Of a DNA stretch of 14,057 nucleotides, positions 7,026 through 13,659 are shown one piece after another; positions within the stretch are counted from its first letter, which is position 1, and each line of letters begins with the position of its first letter. The position numbers were made by a program, and so were the translations under genes. The notes beneath the pieces were generated by a model. The model was not told the origin of the DNA. It did no database searches and worked only from the letters and a program-made list of their open reading frames with translations. The stretch comes from Clostridiales bacterium (GTDB lineage Bacteria; Bacillota; Clostridia; Christensenellales; Aristaeellaceae): assembly GCA_022776785.1 (NCBI GenBank), contig JALFHA010000089.1, forward strand, positions 1-14,057, written 5' to 3'.

Positions 7026-8081
7026 TTAGAAGCTGAGCTTGAACTTCGTCCAGATATCCTGGAACTTCTGCTCGTCCGCGCTGGAGAGGTTCTTGATGTA
7101 CTCCGCGTCGCCGATGCGGTCATAGATGCCGTTAAAGACCGGATTCTCCTTGTACCAGTCAGGCAGGATTTCCTGCGCCGCCGCGTTCGGGCTGCAGTAG
7201 TACTGCCACTGCGCGCAGATGGAGGCGATCTCCGGGCGCAGCAGGAACTCGAGGAAGAGGTTGGCGTTCTTCGCGTGCGGCGCGTTCACCGGGATGAAGC
7301 AGCCGTCGATGCCAAAGCCCAGCCCCTCCTCAGGCCAGACGACCCGCAGGTCGGGGTTCGCGTCCAGCGCGAGCGCGACGAACGGCGTGAACGTGTAGGC
7401 CACGTCGATGTCGCCGGAGACGAGGTAGTTGTGCAGATTCTCATACTCGAGCACATGGATGTTCTCACGCAGCGCGTCGAGCTTCTCCGCCGCCTCGGCG
7501 AGCACGGCATCGTCGGTGGTGTTCATGCTCTGCCCCATGGAGAGCAGCACCATGCCGATGGACACGCGCGCGTCATCGATCAGGCCGATGGAGTCCTTGA
7601 GCGCGGGATTCCACAGGTCGTTAAAGCCCTTGATCTCCACATCCACCTCGGCCGGGTTGTAGACGATGAGCGGGATGCCGCTGACGTAGGGCACGACGTA
7701 CTCGTTGTCCGGATCGAAGTACTGATGGGTGAAGTCCGCGTTCAGGTTGCCGTAGTTGGTGACGATGGCCGCGTCAAACTTCTGCATCAGCCCCGCCTCG
7801 CGGACGGTGTTGAGCATGTAGTCGCTGGCGAGGATGATGTCGTAGTCTCCGCCATTAGCGGCCTTGAGCTTCTCGTACATTTCCTCGTTGCTGGCGAAGG
7901 TCGCATAGTTGACCTTGATGCCGGTTTCCTCCTCAAAGGGCTTGATGACCGTCTCGTAGTCGATATAGCCCTCCCAGGTGAAGATGTTGAGCACGGGCTT
8001 GTCCTCGCTGTTCACGGTTTCGGCGCAGGCCACACCGGTCAGCGCGAGCAGGGCCAGCAGGACGCAAAGGATCTTTTTCAT
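7026..8081 (-). CDS. potD: ABC transporter substrate-binding protein, PotD/PotF type
   Basis: A 351-residue extracellular solute-binding protein that delivers ligand to the PotB/PotC permease. A signal peptide is clear (MKKILCVLLALLALTGVACA, then ETVNSED). Cleavage after ACA is plausible; the cysteine in GVAC could instead be lipidated, but the lipobox is poor. Hallmarks of the PotD family run in order: NIFTWEGYI, FEEETGIKVNY, SNEEMYEKL, YDIILASDYM, LMQKFD, YFDPDNEYVVPY, DLWNPALKDSIGLIDDAR, VVWPEEG, FIPVNAPHAKNA and FLLRPEIA. From a remembered alignment with E. coli PotD, the first Trp and Tyr, the Asp of DDAR and the Asp of GIDG are kept. Residues I recall as polyamine contacts (Glu36, Glu171, Trp229, Trp255) are changed to Gly, Val, Phe and Gly. 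The ligand is therefore uncertain. A strong AGGGAGG lies 7 bases before the ATG, 46 bp after potC. Confidence 0.88.
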   Translation of the reverse strand: MKKILCVLLALLALTGVACAETVNSEDKPVLNIFTWEGYIDYETVIKPFEEETGIKVNYATFASNEEMYEKLKAANGGDYDIILASDYMLNTVREAGLMQKFDAAIVTNYGNLNADFTHQYFDPDNEYVVPYVSGIPLIVYNPAEVDVEIKGFNDLWNPALKDSIGLIDDARVSIGMVLLSMGQSMNTTDDAVLAEAAEKLDALRENIHVLEYENLHNYLVSGDIDVAYTFTPFVALALDANPDLRVVWPEEGLGFGIDGCFIPVNAPHAKNANLFLEFLLRPEIASICAQWQYYCSPNAAAQEILPDWYKENPVFNGIYDRIGDAEYIKNLSSADEQKFQDIWTKFKLSF

Positions 8082-8117
8082 GAGGTTTCCTCCCTTTCAA
8101 AAATTCTCTATCTTCAG

Positions 8118-8141
8118 CGCGCGGGGCTCAGCCCCTGCGCG
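8118..8141 (-). other. Strong stem-loop at the potC/potD boundary, potC stop codon in the loop
   Basis: CGCGC (8118-8122) plus GGGGC (8123-8127) pairs with GCCCC (8131-8135) and GCGCG (8137-8141), with a single bulged T at 8136. The three-base loop (8128-8130) is exactly the potC stop codon. No T-tract follows on the minus strand, so it is not a standard terminator. It may stabilise the upstream message or separate the expression level of potD from that of the permeases. Confidence 0.55.
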
Positions 8142-8943
8142 ATGAATGCATTTTCTTCTCGCTGCGCGCGGTGATAAGCTGGCTCAGCGCCACGCAGATA
8201 AAGATGACCCCGAGCATCAGCGTGGAGATCGCGTTGATCTCCGGCGTGCCGCCCGAGCGCAGGCCGGTGTAAATCTTGAGCGGCAGGGTGGTCGTCTCCG
8301 CGCTGGTGACGAAGAAGGAGATCACCACGTCGTCAAGCGACATCGCCGCCGAGAGCATCATGCCCGAGACGACGGCCGGAAGAACCAGCGGCAGCGTGAT
8401 GTCGCGCAGCACGCGCATGGGGCTTGCGCCCAGGTCGCGCGCGGCCTCCTCCAGCGCCGGGTCCATGCCGATGAGGCGGGACTTGACGTTGATGAACACG
8501 TATGGGATGCAGAACGTCGTGTGCGTGAGCACGAGCGCGCCCATGCCCAGCTTCACGCCCGCCGCGGTGAACAGCGCCAGATACGCCATGCCCAGCACCA
8601 GCTCGGGAATCATGATCGGCAGCGTTGCCAGCGACTCGATGGCGCCCGCGCCGCGCAGATGGCCGCGCGCCAGCCCGATGGCGCCCAGCGTGCCCACTGT
8701 GCCCGCCAGACCGGCGGAGAGCGCCGCCAGCAGCAGCGAGTTGCGCAGCGCGTCGCCCATCAGGGCGTTGTTCATCAATCGGGTATACCAGCTCGTGGTG
8801 AAGCCCTGCCATGCGCCGATGGTGCGCCCGGAGTTAAACGAGTAGATCACCACCATCAGAATCGGCAGGTAGAGCACCAGCAGCACGAGCGTCAGATAGA
8901 TGGGCGAAAAGAGCTTGCGCTTCTTTCTTCTTTTGGCCACCAT
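8128..8943 (-). CDS. potC: ABC transporter permease, PotC type
   Basis: A 271-residue inner-membrane permease forming half of the translocation channel. It opens with a basic stretch (AKRRKKRK) and a first membrane helix at about 15-35. Further hydrophobic segments lie at about 68-92, 103-127, 134-152, 188-212 and 240-258, giving the usual six. The cytoplasmic EAA loop that docks on the ATPase is at 166-189 (EAARDLGASPMRVLRD, then LPLVLP). The family marker SLDDVVISFF is at 202-211. Its ATG lies 3 bases beyond the potB stop codon, so translation is probably coupled; a G-rich stretch within the end of potB can serve as ribosome binding site. It pairs with PotB to make the heterodimeric channel energised by PotA. 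Confidence 0.92.
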   Translation of the reverse strand: MVAKRRKKRKLFSPIYLTLVLLVLYLPILMVVIYSFNSGRTIGAWQGFTTSWYTRLMNNALMGDALRNSLLLAALSAGLAGTVGTLGAIGLARGHLRGAGAIESLATLPIMIPELVLGMAYLALFTAAGVKLGMGALVLTHTTFCIPYVFINVKSRLIGMDPALEEAARDLGASPMRVLRDITLPLVLPAVVSGMMLSAAMSLDDVVISFFVTSAETTTLPLKIYTGLRSGGTPEINAISTLMLGVIFICVALSQLITARSEKKMHSSRRG

Positions 8944-8946
8944 GCC

Positions 8947-9798
8947 TCACACCCCCAGACCGCTGCTGCCGCCGCTCTTGCGGTAGAGCAGGTAGAACAG
9001 CGCGCTCATCACGATGAGCACCATCGACATCGCGGAGCCGACGTTCCAGTCGCGCACCTTGAGCAGCTGGTCGCGGATGAGGTTGCCCACCAGCACCAGC
9101 CCGCCGCCCATCACGTCAGCCAGATAGAACAGCCCCACGCTCGGCACGAACACCAGCACGCAGCCTGCGAGGATACCCGGCATCGTCAGCGGCAGCGTCA
9201 CCGTCAGGAACGCGCGCCACGGCTTTGAGCCCAGATCGCGCGCCGCCTCCACGAGCGTGAAATCCATCTTGTCCACGGCGCTGTGGCAGGGCAGGATCAT
9301 CAGCGAGATCAGGCAGTAGACCATCGCCAGCAGCACGGAGCCGTAGGTGCCCAGAAAGCGGATATTCTTGTCGATCAGCCCCAGCGCGCGCAGCACGGCG
9401 TTGACCGGGCCGTTCGCCTGCAGAAGGATCTTCCAGCCGTAGATGCGCACCAGCGCGCTCGTCCAGAACGGGATAATCACCAGCATCATCAGCAGGCTCT
9501 TCCATCGCCGCGGCGCACGCGCCATGCAGTAGGCAAACGGATAGCCGATGATAAAGCAGATGACCGTCGTCTCAAACGCGAGCTTTAAGCTGTTTGCGAA
9601 CACCAGCAGGTAGTCCGCGCGCAGCAGCGCCCGATAGTTGGCCAGCGTGAAGCCCGAGCCGTCCGACGCGGCCAGCGAGGTCACCAGCACATAGATCAGC
9701 GGCAGGGCCACCAGCAGCACGCCGAAGCAGAGCATCGGCAGCGCAAAGAGCAGGCTGCGCCTGTCCTCCCGCCGCTGCACAGCCGTCTTACGCGCCAT
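8947..9798 (-). CDS. potB: ABC transporter permease, PotB type
   Basis: A 283-residue inner-membrane permease, the partner of PotC. The frame is open further upstream to 9900, but the ATG at 9798 (MARKTAVQRRE) gives the normal PotB beginning and has GGGGGT upstream; the longer version would add 34 Arg/Pro-rich residues encoded within potA. The first membrane helix is at about 15-42. NSLKLAFETTVICFIIGYPFAY near 69-90 and IIPFWTSALVRIYGWKILL near 108-126 are typical of PotB. The EAA loop is at 184-207 (EAARDLGSKPWRAFLTV, then LPLTMP). The start overlaps the end of potA by 11 bases, which implies translational coupling and equal output. All expected segments are present. Confidence 0.92.
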   Translation of the reverse strand: MARKTAVQRREDRRSLLFALPMLCFGVLLVALPLIYVLVTSLAASDGSGFTLANYRALLRADYLLVFANSLKLAFETTVICFIIGYPFAYCMARAPRRWKSLLMMLVIIPFWTSALVRIYGWKILLQANGPVNAVLRALGLIDKNIRFLGTYGSVLLAMVYCLISLMILPCHSAVDKMDFTLVEAARDLGSKPWRAFLTVTLPLTMPGILAGCVLVFVPSVGLFYLADVMGGGLVLVGNLIRDQLLKVRDWNVGSAMSMVLIVMSALFYLLYRKSGGSSGLGV

Positions 9799-10876
9799 GG
9801 GATGCACCCCCAATGACGGCGGCCTGCGCCGCATCCCAGTGCAGCCAGACGCGCGCGCCGGTCTGCGGGGCATCGGCCATGCGCTCCTCGCCCGAGGCAA
9901 CGACCTCCGTGCCGTCGGCGAGCACGACGTATGTCAGCACGCTGCCGCCCGCATAGCGCGTCTCGCGCACAGTACCGGGCAGGTCAAAGCCCGGAACCGG
10001 CTCGCGGCTGGCGCGCATCCGCTCCGTGCGCACGCACAGCTCCAGCGCCTCGCCCGCGCGCAGGCTGGCGCGGCCCGCATCCACGGCAAAGCAGCCGTTC
10101 GCATTGCGCGCCACGGCCACGGCGCCGTCCACACGCTCCGCCGTGCCCTCGAGGATCGTCGAGCGGCCGATGAACTGCGCCACATAGCGCGTCTGCGGCG
10201 CGTCGTAAATCTCCTCCGGCGTGCCCACCTGCTCAAATTTGCCGCCGCGCATGATGGCGATGCGGTCGCTCATGCTGACCGCCTCCTCCTGGTCGTGCGT
10301 GATGTAGATGAAGGTCACGCCCAGCTTCTTCTGCAGGCGCTTGAGCTCCAGCTGCATCTGCCTGCGCAGCTGCAAATCCAGCGCGCCCAGCGGCTCGTCG
10401 AGCAGCAGCAGCTCCGGCTCGGGCGCAAGCGCGCGCGCAATGGCGATGCGCTGGCGCTGGCCGCCGGAAAGCTGCGCGGGCATCCGCCGGCGGTACTCCT
10501 GCATCTGCACCAGCTCCAGCATCTCATCGACGCGCTCGGCGATGAGCTTTTTGTCCATGCCGCGCACGCGCAGGCCGTAGGCGACGTTCTTCTCCACGCT
10601 CATGTGCGGAAAGAGCGCATAGCTCTGGAACACCGTGTTCACCGGGCGGCTCTCCGGCGGCAGCAGCGTCACATCCCTGCCGCCCAGCACAACCTGCCCC
10701 TCGTCAGGGGTCTCCAGCCCGGAAATAACGCGCAGCGTCGTCGTCTTGCCGCAGCCGGACGCGCCCAGCAGCGTCACAAACTCGCCGCGCTGCACGTTAA
10801 GCGATATATCGTCGAGCACATTGCCCTCGCCGAAGCTCTTGACAATGTGCCGCAGGGAAAGCAGACAATCCTCCAT
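9788..10876 (-). CDS. potA: ABC transporter ATP-binding protein, PotA type
   Basis: A 362-residue ATPase that powers uptake through PotB/PotC. The ATG at 10876 is chosen because CGGAGG lies about 5 bases upstream and the protein then begins in the usual way (MEDCLLSLRHIVKSFGEG). An in-frame ATG at 10936 lies in the leader but its purine-rich stretch is too close. Motifs: Walker A GASGCGKT at 38-45, Q-loop Gln84, signature LSGGQ at 136-140, Walker B LLLLDEP at 156-162, D-loop GALD and H-loop His194 in THDQEEA. The NTVFQSYALFPHM stretch is typical of the polyamine/Fe3+/sugar importer ATPases. Residues beyond about 280 form the TOBE regulatory domain. The protein appears complete. It is the first gene of the operon, directly behind the consensus promoter at 10955-10984. 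Confidence 0.93.
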   Translation of the reverse strand: MEDCLLSLRHIVKSFGEGNVLDDISLNVQRGEFVTLLGASGCGKTTTLRVISGLETPDEGQVVLGGRDVTLLPPESRPVNTVFQSYALFPHMSVEKNVAYGLRVRGMDKKLIAERVDEMLELVQMQEYRRRMPAQLSGGQRQRIAIARALAPEPELLLLDEPLGALDLQLRRQMQLELKRLQKKLGVTFIYITHDQEEAVSMSDRIAIMRGGKFEQVGTPEEIYDAPQTRYVAQFIGRSTILEGTAERVDGAVAVARNANGCFAVDAGRASLRAGEALELCVRTERMRASREPVPGFDLPGTVRETRYAGGSVLTYVVLADGTEVVASGEERMADAPQTGARVWLHWDAAQAAVIGGASHGA

Positions 10877-10954
10877 GACAGCCTCCGTCGGTAAAATCCC
10901 CTCCCGCGCGGCAGGCCGCCCGCAGGAAAGCTCCATTCCTATCAAAACAGTATG

Positions 10955-10984
10955 ATTATAGCCCCGCGCAGGGGCGGCTGTCAA
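10955..10984 (-). promoter_or_regulatory. Perfect-consensus sigma-A promoter of the pot operon with spacer palindrome
   Basis: On the minus strand TTGACA (10984-10979) and TATAAT (10960-10955) are separated by 18 bases. The spacer contains the perfect inverted repeat GCCCC-TGCGC-GGGGC (10961-10975), which touches the -10 box and could be an operator. Transcription should begin near 10948, leaving a leader of about 70 bases. That leader can form small hairpins (AGGAA/TTCCT; GCGG-CCTG-CCGC) before the potA ribosome binding site. Confidence 0.85.
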
Positions 10985-11015
10985 TGAAAATATGCGGGCA
11001 TATCCCATGCCGGAC

Positions 11016-11059
11016 AAAACAGGGCCAAAGCACTCCCTTTGCGGGGGCTTCGGCCCTGT
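11016..11059 (-). terminator. Rho-independent terminator of the DUF3048 gene
   Basis: ACAGGGCC (11019-11026) pairs perfectly with GGCCCTGT (11052-11059). An inner AAGC/GCTT stem further closes the loop. On the minus strand the stem runs into TTTTG. It lies about 25 bases past the stop of the DUF3048 gene and about 30 bases before the pot promoter, so it insulates the two transcription units. Confidence 0.85.
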
Positions 11060-11083
11060 GCGGTTGATTTTGGGAATGCCGCC

Positions 11084-12745
11084 TCAGGCATCTCCCTGCG
11101 GCTCCTGCACTGCGGCTGCCGGCGCATCGCCGCTCTGTCCGCCATCCGAGGATGCAGACGCCTCGCTGCTCCCGCCGCCCTCCGACGGTGCGGTCGGCTC
11201 GCTGCTTCCGCCATTATCCGACGGCGCGGTCGGCTCGCTGCTTCCGCCACCCTCCGACGGCGCGGTCGGCTCACCGCTCCCGCCGCCCTCCGGCTGCGTG
11301 GGCTGCTCGCTGCTCCCGCCATTGTCCGGCTGCGTGGGCTGCTCACCGCTTCCGCCATTGTCCGGCTCCGTGGGCTGCTCACCGCTTCCTCCATTGTCCG
11401 GCTCAGCGGGCTGCTCGCCTCCCTGTCCGCCCTCCGGCTCCGGCGTGGCCGTCGGCTCGGGGGTGGCTGTCGGCTCCGGCGTGGCCGTCGGGCTCGGCGT
11501 GGCCGTCGGCTTCGGCGTGCGCGTCGCCTTCGGCGTCGTCGCGGTCGCCGTGCCCTTCGCATCCTTGCCAATCGTCAGCCGCTGCTCCTGCGGGGCAACC
11601 GCGCCCGCAATGGCCTCATCCGAGAACACGACGACCGGCTGCTCGTTGTCCACAATCTGGATGAACGTCCTGCCCACCTTCATGGGCAGCTCCTCGCCGT
11701 TCTCGTCAAGGAAGACCATGCGGTTCTTGAGATTGCTGTTCTCCGTGCAGTCCCGCGCCCAGGTGCCGCGGATGTACCGCCCGTTCTGGAAGATCTCGCA
11801 CGTTCCCTGCCCGTTCAGGCGGATGACCGGGCGCGAGTTGTTGCCGTTGAACCAGCTGATATCGGTGCGGATGACGATGACGTTCGCGTAGGAGCAGGCC
11901 TCCCCGTTGTCCCCGTCGATATAGGGCTCGCCATTGCGGTAGCGGTCATACAGCCCCGTCGCCTCATTATACTGGTAGGCGGTGACGTAGGCCGGGCTCG
12001 TCGCCTTGTAGCTGATGACGATGCCATCCACCTGCTCGCCGCGCTCCAGCCCCGTGTCGGTAAACAGGAAGGGATGCGGCGTGGCCGAGGCCGTATAGCT
12101 GTCGCGCACGGCGTTCATGTCAAGGCGCACATTGTAGGGCGCGACGTGGTTGCTGTCGCTCGAGCGCGTAAACCATTTGCTGTTGGTCGTGATGCCGTTG
12201 ACGTAGGGATAGGCCAGCTTCTTCACCTCGCTGTACGCCTTCACCCAGTCAAGCACGCTCGTCGTGCCGCCCTGATAGCCGTAGAAGCAGTACACGCCGC
12301 CCCACATCTCCCGCAGGGAGCACATCGGGATGCGCGCCGAGCGGATCGGGCCTGCGGAGTCGGGGTACTCGCCCATGAACACCGCCACCGAGCGGGTGGA
12401 GCCGTCCGCCTGAATCGGCATCTCATACATCAGGTCGGCGGCGCTCACGCCCCAGTGCGGCAGCGCGCCCGGATGCGTGTCGATATTGACCAGCACGGGC
12501 TGATATGCGCCGGAAAACGGCTCGCCCGTGATGGGGTTCACGCCCTGAACGACGGGATTCTCGCCCGGCAGGGAGACGGTCACGCGCGCGCTGCCGCCGT
12601 CCTTCGGCTGGCCGAGCTGCTGGGGCTCCGAGGAAAGCGTCAGGCCGCTGGCGGAAAAATCCGCCGCCAGCGCAAGCGCCGGGAGCAGCAGCACAAGCAG
12701 CAGCGCCGCCAGAAGCAGAGAAACCGGCTTTTTCCATCTATACAT
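11084..12745 (-). CDS. Secreted DUF3048 (YerB-like) protein with low-complexity tail
   Basis: A 553-residue exported protein of unknown function. The start at 12745 gives a proper signal peptide (MYRWKKPVS, then a Leu/Ala core ending PALALA, cleavage near residue 27); the frame is open upstream but that part reads like noncoding DNA. AAGGAGG lies 11 bases upstream, slightly far. No lipobox cysteine is present, unlike YerB-type lipoproteins. The DUF3048 N-terminal domain is recognisable from PVLVNIDTHPGALPHWGVS, ADLMYEMPIQADGSTRSVAVF and GPIRSARIPM. The C-terminal DUF3048 domain includes SYANVIVIRTD, GTCEIFQNGRYIRGTW and GRTFIQIVDNE. From about residue 395 the chain becomes TPKPTATPSPTATPEP and then Glu/Gly/Ser/Pro 12-residue repeats to the end. 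This tail could be a cell-wall spanning or exposed linker, but it has no LPXTG or membrane anchor. The gene has its own terminator. Confidence 0.88.
   Translation of the reverse strand: MYRWKKPVSLLLAALLLVLLLPALALAADFSASGLTLSSEPQQLGQPKDGGSARVTVSLPGENPVVQGVNPITGEPFSGAYQPVLVNIDTHPGALPHWGVSAADLMYEMPIQADGSTRSVAVFMGEYPDSAGPIRSARIPMCSLREMWGGVYCFYGYQGGTTSVLDWVKAYSEVKKLAYPYVNGITTNSKWFTRSSDSNHVAPYNVRLDMNAVRDSYTASATPHPFLFTDTGLERGEQVDGIVISYKATSPAYVTAYQYNEATGLYDRYRNGEPYIDGDNGEACSYANVIVIRTDISWFNGNNSRPVIRLNGQGTCEIFQNGRYIRGTWARDCTENSNLKNRMVFLDENGEELPMKVGRTFIQIVDNEQPVVVFSDEAIAGAVAPQEQRLTIGKDAKGTATATTPKATRTPKPTATPSPTATPEPTATPEPTATPEPEGGQGGEQPAEPDNGGSGEQPTEPDNGGSGEQPTQPDNGGSSEQPTQPEGGGSGEPTAPSEGGGSSEPTAPSDNGGSSEPTAPSEGGGSSEASASSDGGQSGDAPAAAVQEPQGDA
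11145..11432. repeat. 36-bp tandem repeat array in the tail of the DUF3048 gene, 8 units
   Basis: Units beginning with the plus-strand motif TCCG(A/G) start at 11145, 11181, 11217, 11253, 11289, 11325, 11361 and 11397, an exact 36-bp period. The next in-phase start is 11433. The minus strand encodes 12-residue units such as PDNGGSGEQPTE and PSEGGGSSEPTA. There is a gradual shift from the Glu-Gln-Pro-Thr type to the Glu-Pro-Thr-Ala type, which looks like stepwise duplication. Shorter TATPEP hexapeptide repeats adjoin at about 11435-11520. Confidence 0.85.
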
Positions 12746-12809
12746 TTCTGTCTTGACCTCCTTGTGTCTGAAAGGGTTGCCCTGTGCCGGGCAGCCTGGG
12801 AAGGGATGG

Positions 12810-12823
12810 TTGAAGCGCTTCCA
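12810..12823. promoter_or_regulatory. LacI/CcpA-type operator-like palindrome
   Basis: The perfect 10-bp palindrome GAAGCGCTTC (12812-12821) carries the AAGCGCTT core seen in many LacI-family and catabolite-control (cre) sites. On the minus strand TGGAAGCGCTTCAA matches 11 of 14 positions of the cre consensus as I remember it. It lies 67 bases before the DUF3048 start, a position suited to repression by roadblock or at the promoter. No regulator gene is present in the window. Confidence 0.4.
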
Positions 12824-12917
12824 TCTTTCTATCTCAATAGACGCGCGAATCCTCACCAAAATTGCATGATTTTTGAAAAAAAGTTAAATTTCTATTTCGG
12901 ATTCGTCATTTTTACTC

Positions 12918-12970
12918 TGAAAGTCCCTCTGCTAAGCTCCGGACTCGACCACAAAGCAACGGGACTTTCA
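12918..12970. repeat. Perfect 10-bp inverted repeat with extended inner stem
   Basis: TGAAAGTCCC (12918-12927) is matched exactly by GGGACTTTCA (12961-12970). After a symmetric 2x2 mismatch the stem continues with TGCT (12930-12933) and AGCA (12955-12958), leaving a loop of about 21 bases. No T-tract follows on either strand, so a terminator is unlikely. It may be a protein binding dyad or part of a structured RNA. Confidence 0.5.
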
Positions 12971-12980
12971 TCACTTGGTC

Positions 12981-13010
12981 GGAAATGCAGCCGGCATCAT
13001 GCCGGTTTCC
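12981..13010 (+). other. Compact hairpin upstream of ogt
   Basis: CCGGCA-TCA-TGCCGG (12991-13005) is a perfect 6-bp stem with a three-base loop. GGAAA (12981-12985) and TTTCC (13006-13010) add an outer stem across a 5-base bulge. On the plus strand it ends in TTTCCTT, so it could be a weak terminator for any RNA starting near 12900. It lies 30 bases before the ogt -35 box. Confidence 0.4.
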
Positions 13011-13039
13011 TTGCGAAACGCGCGAAATTCCTCCCCCGC

Positions 13040-13068
13040 TTGACGGGCGTACGGACGAACCTTATAAT
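13040..13068 (+). promoter_or_regulatory. Sigma-A promoter of ogt
   Basis: TTGACG (13040-13045) and TATAAT (13063-13068) are separated by 17 bases, a near-perfect vegetative promoter. The start of transcription should be near 13075, with a short leader of about 24 bases that contains the AAGGGGG ribosome binding site, 7 bases before the ATG. Confidence 0.85.
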
Positions 13069-13098
13069 GATGAGCATTGAGCAAAAGGGGGCCTGTCC

Positions 13099-13626
13099 AT
13101 GTCCGCATCCGTTCTCATGCGCTGCGAAACGCCGCTGGGCGCCTGCCTGCTGCTGGGCGATTCGCGCGCCCTGCGCGGGCTGTGGTTTGAGGGGGCGGCC
13201 CATTATGCGCGCACGCTGCCGCCGGACGCCCGCGAGGGCAGCACCCCGGCGCTGCGCGACGCAGCGCAGTGGCTTGGCGACTACTTTGCCGGACTGCATC
13301 CCTCGCCCCGCGCGCTGACGCTCGCGCCCGAGGCGAGCGCGTTTCAGGCGGAGGTGCTTGCCCTGCTGCTGGAAATCCCCGAGGGACGCACGACGACCTA
13401 CGGCGCGCTGGCCGTGGCGCTCGCGCAGCGCAGGGGCCTTGCGCGCATGTCGGCGCAGGCCGTGGGCGGCGCCGTCGCGCGCAACCCGATTTCCATCGTC
13501 ATCCCCTGCCACCGTGTGCTCGGCGCGGACGGCTCGCTGACCGGCTACGCCGGCGGGCTCACGCGCAAGCGCTGGCTGCTCGAGCACGAGGGCGCGGCTT
13601 TACAAACGCGCGCCGGGTGGGTATAA
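13099..13626 (+). CDS. ogt: Methylated-DNA--protein-cysteine S-methyltransferase
   Basis: A 175-residue DNA repair protein that removes alkyl groups from O6-alkylguanine in one irreversible transfer to its own cysteine. The acceptor is Cys137 in the IPCHRV motif. Just before it lies QAVGGAVARNPISIV, carrying the Arg128 that inserts into the helix in place of the flipped base. TTTYGALA at 98-105 is the recognition-helix region with Tyr101, and GYAGGLTRKRWLLEHE at 149-164 is the standard ending. The first 75 residues form the variable N-terminal domain. There is no Ada-type zinc/regulatory domain, so this is the stand-alone Ogt form. The length is normal. It has its own promoter and is divergent from the DUF3048 gene; there is no sign of alkylation-inducible control. 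Confidence 0.95.
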   Translation: MSASVLMRCETPLGACLLLGDSRALRGLWFEGAAHYARTLPPDAREGSTPALRDAAQWLGDYFAGLHPSPRALTLAPEASAFQAEVLALLLEIPEGRTTTYGALAVALAQRRGLARMSAQAVGGAVARNPISIVIPCHRVLGADGSLTGYAGGLTRKRWLLEHEGAALQTRAGWV

Positions 13627-13627
13627 T
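13599..13627 (+). promoter_or_regulatory. Sigma-A promoter of the peptidase S51 gene, inside the end of ogt
   Basis: TTTACA (13599-13604) and TATAAT (13622-13627) are exactly 17 bases apart. The -10 box overlaps the ogt stop codon (13624-13626). Transcription would start near 13634, about 26 bases before the next ATG. The downstream gene can therefore be expressed both with ogt and on its own. Confidence 0.75.
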
Positions 13628-13659
13628 GAGTACCGCAACACACGAAAGGAGCGGCTGAG

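Larger units (their letters stand above)
12746..13098. other. 353-bp divergent intergenic region with several dyads
   Basis: No convincing gene lies here. It contains, from left to right, the ribosome binding site of the DUF3048 gene, a palindromic operator-like site (12810-12823), an AT-rich stretch (about 12858-12920) much lower in GC than its surroundings, a long dyad (12918-12970), a hairpin (12981-13010) and the ogt promoter (13040-13068). I could not find a convincing promoter for the DUF3048 gene, though the AT-rich stretch is the natural place. A weak plus-strand pair, TTGCAT-17-TAAATT (12862-12890), also exists and could drive a short RNA across the dyads. Confidence 0.6.

Noticed and set aside
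6162..8174. Plus-strand open frame of 670 codons across the amidohydrolase and potD genes
   Set aside because: It spans two clear minus-strand genes and their intergenic hairpin, and its composition is His/Arg/Ala/Val-rich as expected for an antisense shadow.
11145..11432. Possible CRISPR-like array because of regular 36-bp spacing
   Set aside because: The repeats are contiguous without spacers, in frame, and encode a low-complexity protein tail on the minus strand.
11039..13318. Plus-strand open frame of 759 codons across the DUF3048 gene and into ogt
   Set aside because: It crosses a terminator, the divergent intergenic region and the ogt promoter, and conflicts with two well-supported genes.
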